From Actinomycetota bacterium (GTDB taxonomy: Bacteria > Actinomycetota > Actinomycetes > Nanopelagicales > Nanopelagicaceae), in NCBI GenBank assembly GCA_009924725.1, contig RFRA01000020.1, positions 1 to 11,305 of the forward strand: DNA of 11,305 nt, given 5' to 3'. Below, piece after piece: positions 6,339-11,305 of this stretch. Below the pieces are notes generated by a model. It saw nothing but the letters and a program-made list of their open reading frames with translations. It did no database searches and was not told where the DNA came from. Numbering within the stretch: position 1 is the first letter of the stretch; each line of letters opens with the position of its first letter. The position numbers were made by a program, and so were the translations under genes.

Positions 6339-6650
6339 ATGTTCTTTGACCTCGGCGCTGGTGAAATGCTTGGCTTGGCTGTTCTGGGCATGATTTTGGT
6401 CGGACCCGAGCGTTTGCCGCGACTAGCCAGCGATGCGGCAAAGTTAGTTAAGAAGTTGCGCAATATTTCAAACTCGGCAACTGCCGAACTGCGCGAAAAC
6501 CTCGGACCAGGTTTTGAAGATCTACAACCAAGTGATTTAAATCCTAAAACTTTTATCAAGAAACAGATTAATGATGCCATGGCACAAGAAGATCAACCGC
6601 AAAAGAGTAAGCCAACTTTTGAAAGCAAAATAGATCCGGACCTAATATGA
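6339..6650 (+). CDS. tatB: Twin-arginine translocase subunit TatB
   Basis: 103 aa. TatB works with TatC as the receptor for twin-arginine signal peptides in the cytoplasmic membrane. The N-terminus MFFDLGAGEMLGLAVLGMILVGPERLP shows the short transmembrane helix (about residues 8-21), the GPERLP hinge at 22-27 and then a charged amphipathic helix (about 28-55). The MFFDxG start and GPERLP favour TatB over TatA. The acidic, lysine-rich C-terminal tail from about residue 60 is low complexity and looks disordered. It follows htrA by 21 bp, as in other actinobacteria, and its stop overlaps the mrp start (ATGA). No tatA or tatC lies in this window. Confidence 0.93.
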   Translation: MFFDLGAGEMLGLAVLGMILVGPERLPRLASDAAKLVKKLRNISNSATAELRENLGPGFEDLQPSDLNPKTFIKKQINDAMAQEDQPQKSKPTFESKIDPDLI

Positions 6651-7768
6651 GCGTAATAGATCAAGTTACCGAAGCTTTAGCAAAAGTTCAGGACCCAGAG
6701 CTGCATCGCTCCATTACCGAGCTAGGCATGGTCGATCGAATTGATTTTAAAGATGGTCGCCTTGAGCTCCACGTATTGCTAACAATTTCAGGTTGCCCAA
6801 TGAAAGATCGCTTGCGCACTGACGTAACTAATGCAGTCAGCTCGATCTCAGGCATCGCTGAGGTAGATCTAACTTTCGGAGTAATGTCAGATAAACAGCG
6901 TGATAATGTGAAATCATTATTGCGCAATGGCCGCGAAAAATTTATTCCATTTGCTCAACCGGATTCACTAACTCGAGTCATTGGTGTCTCATCAGGTAAA
7001 GGTGGAGTTGGTAAATCTTCAGTAACTGCCAACTTAGCAATCGCAGCTGCCAATCAAGGTTTGAAAGTTGGAATTTTGGATGCTGACGTTTATGGCCACT
7101 CAATTCCACGCTTAATGGGCTTAATTGGTCAACGGCCAACAGCGATTGATCAAATGTTTATTCCGCTTGAGTCATACGGCGTAAAGACCGTATCTATGGA
7201 GATGTTTAAGCCTGAACGTTCCGATGCGGTTGCTTATCGCGGCCCGTTATTGCACAAAGTTCTGGAGCAACTCTTATCTGATGCCTACTGGGGCGATCTA
7301 GATCTACTCCTGTTGGATCTACCGCCCGGAACTGGCGATTTAGCGATCTCATTGGGTCAATTGATCCCGTCCTCAGAAATCTTGGTTGTTACAACACCGC
7401 AAATTGCAGCGGCCGAAGTAGCAGAGCGAGCTGGTCGCATTGCTCATCAAATGAAGCAGCAAGTAATCGGTGTAATCGAAAACATGTCGGCTTTCCCATG
7501 CCCAACTTGTAGTGAAACCATTTCACTTTTTGGTGAAGGCGGTGGCGCTGAAACTGCTAAACGGTTATCGCTATTAGTTGGCAAAGATGTGCCGATTTTG
7601 GGTCAGATTCCATTTAGTCCGGCCTTACGTGAAGGTGGCGATACTGGAATTCCAGTAGTTGTTTCTAGCCCGGATAGTTTTGCGGCAAAAGTATTTGATG
7701 AAATTATTGCGCGAATTATCGTGCGCCCGAAATCTTTAGTCGGCGTTCGGCTTGGGCTGAGTACTTAA
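6647..7768 (+). CDS. mrp: Mrp/NBP35-family Fe-S carrier P-loop ATPase with N-terminal MIP18 domain
   Basis: 373 aa. Residues 1 to about 85 form a MIP18/DUF59 domain (VQDPELHRSITELGMV, then ISGCPMKDRL with Cys50). The rest is a SIMIBI-class ATPase with the deviant Walker A GKGGVGKS at 117-124, DADVYGHS around 146-152, a Walker B-like LLLDLPPGTGD at 221-231 and NMSAFPCPTC at 279-288. Cys285 and Cys288 form the CxxC expected to bind a bridging Fe-S cluster between two subunits. Family members (ApbC/Mrp/NBP35) carry and deliver Fe-S clusters in the cytosol. It is coupled to tatB by ATGA. The 3' end overlaps the convergent DUF1003 gene by 33 bp. Confidence 0.96.
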   Translation: MSVIDQVTEALAKVQDPELHRSITELGMVDRIDFKDGRLELHVLLTISGCPMKDRLRTDVTNAVSSISGIAEVDLTFGVMSDKQRDNVKSLLRNGREKFIPFAQPDSLTRVIGVSSGKGGVGKSSVTANLAIAAANQGLKVGILDADVYGHSIPRLMGLIGQRPTAIDQMFIPLESYGVKTVSMEMFKPERSDAVAYRGPLLHKVLEQLLSDAYWGDLDLLLLDLPPGTGDLAISLGQLIPSSEILVVTTPQIAAAEVAERAGRIAHQMKQQVIGVIENMSAFPCPTCSETISLFGEGGGAETAKRLSLLVGKDVPILGQIPFSPALREGGDTGIPVVVSSPDSFAAKVFDEIIARIIVRPKSLVGVRLGLST

Positions 7769-8233
7769 CTTTTTTTCAAGTTCCTCAACCAGGTCAGATA
7801 ACTCACTACGCATAAAGTCACGAGTAGCAACATCGCCTAGCGCGCTACGCAAACTTGCCAATTCGCGAGTTAAGTATTCAGTATCAGCAATATTGCGCTC
7901 GTTCTGTGCGCGATCTTCATTACTTTGAATTCGATCACGATCTGCTTGGCGATTTTGTGCTAACAAAATTAGTGGAGCAGCATAAGAAGCTTGCAGCGAG
8001 AGAATCAATGTTAAGAAAATAAATGGGTAATCATCCCAACGCAGATTTGTTGGTGCAACGGTATTCCAGATAACCCAAGTTGCTACGAATACCGTCATGT
8101 AAACCAAGAAACGTGCAGTTCCCAGGAAACGCGCAAAACTTTCAGATAACCGACCGAAAGTTTCAGGATCGTAATTTGGGCGAAGGGTGCGCCCCTTGGT
8201 GCGTGGGGTGTCTAAACCATTGTGACGTGCCAT
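7736..8233 (-). CDS. DUF1003 membrane protein
   Basis: 165 aa. Two membrane spans are visible (about residues 42-60 FLVYMTVFVATWVIWNTV and 69-91 YPFIFLTLILSLQ...PLILLA). They are followed by the DUF1003 hallmark AQNRQADRDR and a charged, coiled-coil-like C-terminal half (about 92-155). The biochemical function of the family is unknown. It lies 2 bp after the MgtE-N/CBS gene and reads the same way, matching the Rv1232c-Rv1231c order in M. tuberculosis, so the two products may work together at the membrane; that is inference. Translation is supported by a GGAGG seven bases before the ATG. Its last 33 bases overlap the end of mrp on the opposite strand. Confidence 0.88.
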   Translation of the reverse strand: MARHNGLDTPRTKGRTLRPNYDPETFGRLSESFARFLGTARFLVYMTVFVATWVIWNTVAPTNLRWDDYPFIFLTLILSLQASYAAPLILLAQNRQADRDRIQSNEDRAQNERNIADTEYLTRELASLRSALGDVATRDFMRSELSDLVEELEKKLSTQPKPNAD

Positions 8234-8235
8234 GG

Positions 8236-9522
8236 TTAGCCCTCCAATTCAGTATTTACTTTGATCGAACTTCGAGAAAGATCACGATGATCATGACGCC
8301 AGTTTTCTGGCAACAAGTGATCGAGCACGTCATCGACTGTGACGGCACCGAGCAAACGGTCGTTGGCATCGATAACTGGCAATGAAAGCAAGTTATAACT
8401 GGCTAAGTATGACGAAACCTCATTCAAGCTGGCATCTGGATTAAGCCCTTGCGTGTTGGTATCTACGATCGAGCCCAACAGAGTCGCTGGCGGTTCGCGT
8501 AGTAATCGTTGGTAATGAACGATGCCCATGAAACGTCCGGTCGGAGTCTCAAGCGGTTGGCGACAGACGAAAATTTGCGAAGCCAGCGCTGGTGAGATTT
8601 CACTTTTACGAACTGCGGCCAAAGCTTCGGCAACCGTGGCATCGGCAGACATCACTATTGGCTCGGTTGTCATCATGCCACCTGCTGAATAATCTTCGTA
8701 GTTCATTAAGCGCAGAACATCTTCGGCATCTTCAGGTTCCATTAGTTCGATTAGCGCATCGGCGCGTTCTTGGCCCATTTCGCGCAATAAGTCAGCGGCA
8801 TCATCAGGATCCATCTCGCCGAGCACGTCAGCAGCGCGCTCACCTTCTAATTCGGTAAGAAGGGAAACACGGTGTACTTCATCCATCTCTTCGAGTACAT
8901 CTGCAAGGCGCTCATCATCTAGACCACGTGCTACTTCAACTCGACGTTTCGGTGCTAAATCTTGCAGCACGGTTGCTAAATCAGCAGGGCGAAGCGTACT
9001 AAGCGTATAGAGCAAATTAGCTACACCTTGATTTGGCTCGACGTTAGCAAAGCCAATTACTTCTTCCCACGCCACAGTTGATGTTGGGCCTTTGCGACGA
9101 AGTCCACGTGACTTGCGCATGATGTGAACTTTATTGATCAACCAATCACCATTGCGATTTTGTTCCATCGCCATATCTTCAACAATTACATTCTCATCAG
9201 ATTCAACCAAAGTAATTGAACGATCGAGCATGTCACCCAAAACTAATACTTCGCCAGTTCTAATTTCAAAGCGGCGCATGTTTACTAAACCGGTAATGAT
9301 TACGGTGCCACTTTCAATTGATGTAACCCGAGTAATCGGTACAAAAACTCGTCGTCGCAATGGCACTTCAACTACTAAACCTAGAATTCGTGGCTGTGCA
9401 TTATTTGTGCGAAGGGTCGCCACAGCATCTCGCACCTTGCCGACTGGATCTCCGTTAGGGTCAAATACTGCAGTTCCGGCTAATCGGGCGAGGAAGATTC
9501 GATTTAATGTGTTCCCGCTCAT
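8236..9522 (-). CDS. Soluble MgtE N-domain/CBS-pair protein with N-terminal PRC-barrel-like domain
   Basis: 428 aa with no membrane span. Residues about 8-95 look like a PRC-barrel (FDPNGDPVGKVRDAVATL, then LRRRVFVPITRVTSIESG). Residues about 165-275 form the MgtE N superhelix of short acidic repeats (DERLADVLEEMD, ERAADVLGEMDPDDAADLL, ERADALIELMEPEDAEDVL). YSAGGMMTTEP at 278-288 opens a CBS pair running to about 405 (second CBS: LPVIDANDRLLGAVTVDDVLDHL). In true MgtE the acidic N domain and CBS pair sense Mg2+ and gate a five-helix channel, which is absent here. A Mg2+ or nucleotide-sensing role is therefore inferred. The length and neighbours match Rv1232c. A TACCCT -10 six bases before the ATG suggests a leaderless transcript shared with DUF1003. 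Confidence 0.88.
   Translation of the reverse strand: MSGNTLNRIFLARLAGTAVFDPNGDPVGKVRDAVATLRTNNAQPRILGLVVEVPLRRRVFVPITRVTSIESGTVIITGLVNMRRFEIRTGEVLVLGDMLDRSITLVESDENVIVEDMAMEQNRNGDWLINKVHIMRKSRGLRRKGPTSTVAWEEVIGFANVEPNQGVANLLYTLSTLRPADLATVLQDLAPKRRVEVARGLDDERLADVLEEMDEVHRVSLLTELEGERAADVLGEMDPDDAADLLREMGQERADALIELMEPEDAEDVLRLMNYEDYSAGGMMTTEPIVMSADATVAEALAAVRKSEISPALASQIFVCRQPLETPTGRFMGIVHYQRLLREPPATLLGSIVDTNTQGLNPDASLNEVSSYLASYNLLSLPVIDANDRLLGAVTVDDVLDHLLPENWRHDHRDLSRSSIKVNTELEG
8241..8245 (-). promoter_or_regulatory. Shine-Dalgarno GGAGG of the DUF1003 gene
   Basis: GGAGG on the minus strand ends seven bases before the DUF1003 ATG. It is built into the last codons of the upstream MgtE-N/CBS gene (LEG-stop), so it serves internal translation in the two-gene operon. 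Confidence 0.75.
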
Positions 9523-9528
9523 GGGCTA

Positions 9529-9534
9529 AGGGTA
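9529..9534 (-). promoter_or_regulatory. Putative -10 element (TACCCT) of the MgtE-N/CBS operon
   Basis: On the minus strand TACCCT is followed by TAGCCC and the ATG, giving exact -12 to -7 placement for a leaderless start. No good -35 is recognised (CGCATG at a 17-bp spacer). Confidence 0.5.
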
Positions 9535-9560
9535 ACTGCTTTATCGCGGGCCATGCGCGC

Positions 9561-9566
9561 TACCTT
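9561..9566 (+). promoter_or_regulatory. Putative -10 element (TACCTT) of the EamA-PHP operon
   Basis: TACCTT is followed by TAGCCA and the ATG at 9573, again -12 to -7. It shares the 50-bp divergent gap 9523-9572 with the opposite-facing MgtE-N/CBS promoter; the two hexamers are 26 bp apart. It also favours the ATG at 9573 over in-frame internal ATGs. Confidence 0.5.
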
Positions 9567-9572
9567 TAGCCA

Positions 9573-10451
9573 ATGAGCCGAGATAGCGTCACAACAATGC
9601 CCGCCCGTGGCGATCAGATTCGCATGGGAATAGGAATTATTGGCATTGGTACATCGGGACCACTAATTGCTATGAGTGCAATGCCGATTTGGGTGTTGAT
9701 TTTCTGGCGAAATCTTGGTGGCTCAATTCTTACTGCCCCATTTGCAATCAGGCATCATCGTGATCGCAATGGAATCAAGTGGGCAGCATTTGCTGGTTTC
9801 ATTCTTGCTTTGCACTTTGGTGGCTTCTTTCTTGCCATGCGCTACACCAGTGTTGCATCAGGAACCGCAATCGTTGCACTTCAACCAATATTTGCAGCTA
9901 TTTTTGTAAAGCTAACTGGCCAGCACATCCCGTCCAAAGTTTGGTTAGGAATGGGAGTTGCCTTTTTGGGCGTTCTGCTTATTTCTGGCGTTGATTTACA
10001 AATTTCGTTCCGCGCATTTATGGGAGATTTAGCTGCGCTGGTTTCAGCTGCACTCGCTGCTGGTTACATGATGGCTGGCTCGCGCGCACAGCGAACTCTT
10101 GAAACCACTACTTACACAACAGTTTGCTATTTTATTTGCGCAATTACGGCACTCCCAATTGCGCTATTTAGTGGAAATCAAATTTTCAATTACTCTGCAC
10201 GCGAATGGTGGATTCTAGTTGGGCTAATTGCTGGTGCTCAGATTTTAGGTCACACCATGTTTAACTCTGCGTTAAAGCGAGTATCACCAGCTATCGTCTC
10301 GCTAATTGTCTTTTTTGAAGTTCCCGTCAGTGCGCTTCTCGCAGTTTGGTGGATGGGACAGAAACCACCAGTTGGAATTATCCCAGGGATTCTACTTATT
10401 CTATTTGGATGTGCTCTAGTAGTAATTAGAGGTCGCGAATCAAGTGATTGA
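9573..10451 (+). CDS. EamA-family (DMT superfamily) transporter
   Basis: 292 aa, nearly all hydrophobic, consistent with about ten membrane helices arranged as two EamA repeats (about residues 18-140 and 148-287). Family hallmarks are the ALHFGGFFLAMRYTSVASGTAIVALQPIFAAI stretch in the first repeat (about 79-110). In the second, the equivalent is GHTMFNSALKRVSPAIVSLIVFFEVPVSALLA (about 226-257). Such carriers export or import amino acids, nucleobases and other metabolites, and the sequence does not identify the substrate. The gene starts a transcription unit divergent from the MgtE-N/CBS gene. The PHP phosphoesterase overlaps its 3' end by 8 bp, so the two are probably coupled. Confidence 0.9.
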   Translation: MSRDSVTTMPARGDQIRMGIGIIGIGTSGPLIAMSAMPIWVLIFWRNLGGSILTAPFAIRHHRDRNGIKWAAFAGFILALHFGGFFLAMRYTSVASGTAIVALQPIFAAIFVKLTGQHIPSKVWLGMGVAFLGVLLISGVDLQISFRAFMGDLAALVSAALAAGYMMAGSRAQRTLETTTYTTVCYFICAITALPIALFSGNQIFNYSAREWWILVGLIAGAQILGHTMFNSALKRVSPAIVSLIVFFEVPVSALLAVWWMGQKPPVGIIPGILLILFGCALVVIRGRESSD

Positions 10452-11289
10452 CTTACACACTCACACCACCGTCAGCGATGGCACCGATACGCCGGCGCAA
10501 CTTGTAAACAAAGCTTTGGCGCAAGGTTTAACTGCTTTGGCAATTACCGACCATGATGCAATTGCTGGCTGGACAGAAGCCACTAAAACTTTACGTGGTG
10601 ACCTTAAATTAGTCCTCGGCGCTGAAATCTCATGCTTAACTAATACCGGCGTGAGCGTTCATATGCTGGGTCTACTTTTCGATGGCACTAATTCGGCTCT
10701 GCTAGAAGCGCTAGAAAATACCCGCGATGAACGATTGCCACGAATGCGCAAAATGATTGAGTTAATGCAAGCCGATGGCATCGATATTTCAATTGCTGAT
10801 GTTGAGGCCGTCATGCCAGCTGGCGCCACAATGGGACGACCACATCTGGCGGACGCGCTCGTTGCTAAGAAAGTAATTAAGACTCGTGATGAAGCTTTCC
10901 AGGAATTACTCAGTAATGAATCTAAATATTACGTTGCTCACTTAGCGCCTACTCCAGTCGAAGCTATTAAGTTGATTCGTAGCGCGGGGGGAGTAGCGGT
11001 AATTGCCCACCCATTTGCTTCAATGCGTGGGCAGATATTGCAAAGTTCAGATTTTATTGATCTTAAAGCAGCCGGCTTGAACGGTATTGAGGTAAATCAT
11101 CGCGACCAAAGCAATGAAGAACGTCTGAGTTTGTTGAGTATTGCTAGTGATTTAGATCTAGTTATAACTGGTTCGAGCGATTATCACGGTACTGGCAAAT
11201 TAAACTCGTTAGGCGAAAACGTGACTGATCCAGCAGAATGGGAGCGTCTAGAAGCTATGGCTGATGCTCGAAGGGTGGTTACCGCATGA
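10444..11289 (+). CDS. PHP-domain phosphoesterase (COG0613, YciV/RnmA-like)
   Basis: 281 aa. A complete PHP metal site is visible: DLHTHT with His5 and His7, ITDHD with His37, GAEIS with Glu61, VHMLGL with His73, IAHP with His189 and SSDYHG with Asp246 and His248. The length and the GRPHLADALV segment (131-140), set in an inserted helical region after about residue 85, fit the COG0613 group. That group includes E. coli YciV/RnmA, an enzyme of 3',5'-nucleotide bisphosphates and short 5'-phosphorylated RNA ends; the substrate here is inferred. The start is GTG at 10444, the only start that keeps MIDLHTH, and it overlaps the EamA stop by 8 bp. Its stop overlaps the next start (ATGA). Confidence 0.92.
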   Translation: MIDLHTHTTVSDGTDTPAQLVNKALAQGLTALAITDHDAIAGWTEATKTLRGDLKLVLGAEISCLTNTGVSVHMLGLLFDGTNSALLEALENTRDERLPRMRKMIELMQADGIDISIADVEAVMPAGATMGRPHLADALVAKKVIKTRDEAFQELLSNESKYYVAHLAPTPVEAIKLIRSAGGVAVIAHPFASMRGQILQSSDFIDLKAAGLNGIEVNHRDQSNEERLSLLSIASDLDLVITGSSDYHGTGKLNSLGENVTDPAEWERLEAMADARRVVTA

Positions 11290-11305
11290 ATATTGCTGAA
11301 GTTAG
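11286..11305 (+). CDS. Start of next gene, truncated by window end
   Basis: An ATG overlaps the PHP stop as ATGA, and six sense codons (MNIAEV) follow before the window ends. The coupling matches other junctions here, so a gene probably begins at this point. Six residues are too few to identify the product; a membrane protein such as a MarC-family protein is conceivable but unsupported. Confidence 0.45.

Noticed and set aside
7763..7788. T-run with AACTT/AAGTT flanks after the mrp stop as a possible intrinsic terminator
   Set aside because: The stem is only five A/T-rich pairs around a T-loop and the T-run is part of the loop, not after a GC stem. It also encodes the Lys-Lys-Leu end of the DUF1003 protein, so I do not call a terminator.
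8592..8858. Plus-strand open frame antisense to the MgtE-N repeats
   Set aside because: The His/Arg/Leu-rich low-complexity translation mirrors the repetitive acidic codons of the opposite strand; no family resemblance.
8646..8910. Repeated DNA segments in the MgtE-N region
   Set aside because: The similarity is the protein-level helical repeat of the MgtE N superhelix, diverged at the DNA level, so it is not an independent DNA repeat.
9553..9576. Seven-codon ORF (ATG at 9553, TGA overlapping the EamA ATG) as a leader peptide
   Set aside because: It would lie upstream of the predicted leaderless start and contains the -10 element, so it is probably not transcribed. There is no ribosome site and no attenuator-like codon run.

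Overview
This window looks like an ordinary, densely packed core-genome segment of a mid-GC (roughly mid-40s % by eye) free-living actinobacterium. The best guess is a small-genome freshwater type such as the acI / Nanopelagicales lineage. Three things point there. dapD is the actinobacterial form. The order O-methyltransferase - htrA - tatB - mrp - DUF1003 - MgtE-N/CBS protein resembles the Mycobacterium tuberculosis Rv1220c-Rv1232c neighbourhood. GC is low for an actinobacterium, intergenic gaps are tiny, and most promoter-proximal genes appear leaderless. The lineage assignment is inference. I see no mobile element, tRNA/rRNA, CRISPR array or phage gene, and no gene-free stretch longer than about 85 bp.

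Layout: (1) 1-765, the 3' part of a SpoIID/LytB-domain protein, cut by the window edge. (2) 745-1680 (-), dapD (lysine/peptidoglycan precursor synthesis), overlapping the previous gene tail to tail by 21 bp. (3) 1711-2938 (+), a LOG-family nucleotide phosphoribohydrolase, an SRPBCC-fold protein and a 66-aa protein that is only a sigma-factor region-4 helix-turn-helix. (4) 3022-5165 (+), pepA aminopeptidase with an O-methyltransferase joined by ATGA. (5) 5178-7768 (+), the membrane-anchored HtrA protease, then tatB and mrp joined by ATGA. (6) 7736-9522 (-), a soluble PRC-barrel/MgtE-N/CBS protein followed by a DUF1003 membrane protein, the latter overlapping mrp tail to tail by 33 bp. (7) 9573-11289 (+), an EamA-family transporter, a PHP phosphoesterase and the first six codons of another gene, joined by overlaps.

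Themes: several genes serve the cell envelope or protein quality control (SpoIID-like, dapD, HtrA, TatB, PepA); others are nucleotide or Fe-S housekeeping (LOG, PHP, Mrp). Five of the genes that begin a transcription unit or follow a gap have a TANNNT hexamer six or seven bases before the start codon, the geometry of leaderless actinobacterial promoters. Only pepA and the DUF1003 gene show a clear Shine-Dalgarno sequence.

I found no convincing new multi-gene system. The points most worth a second look are the absence of sigE/rseA between the methyltransferase and htrA, the stand-alone sigma region-4 protein about 2.2 kb upstream, the methyltransferase with altered metal-ligand positions, the recurring TAGCC just before start codons, and the 30-bp divergent dapD/LOG promoter.
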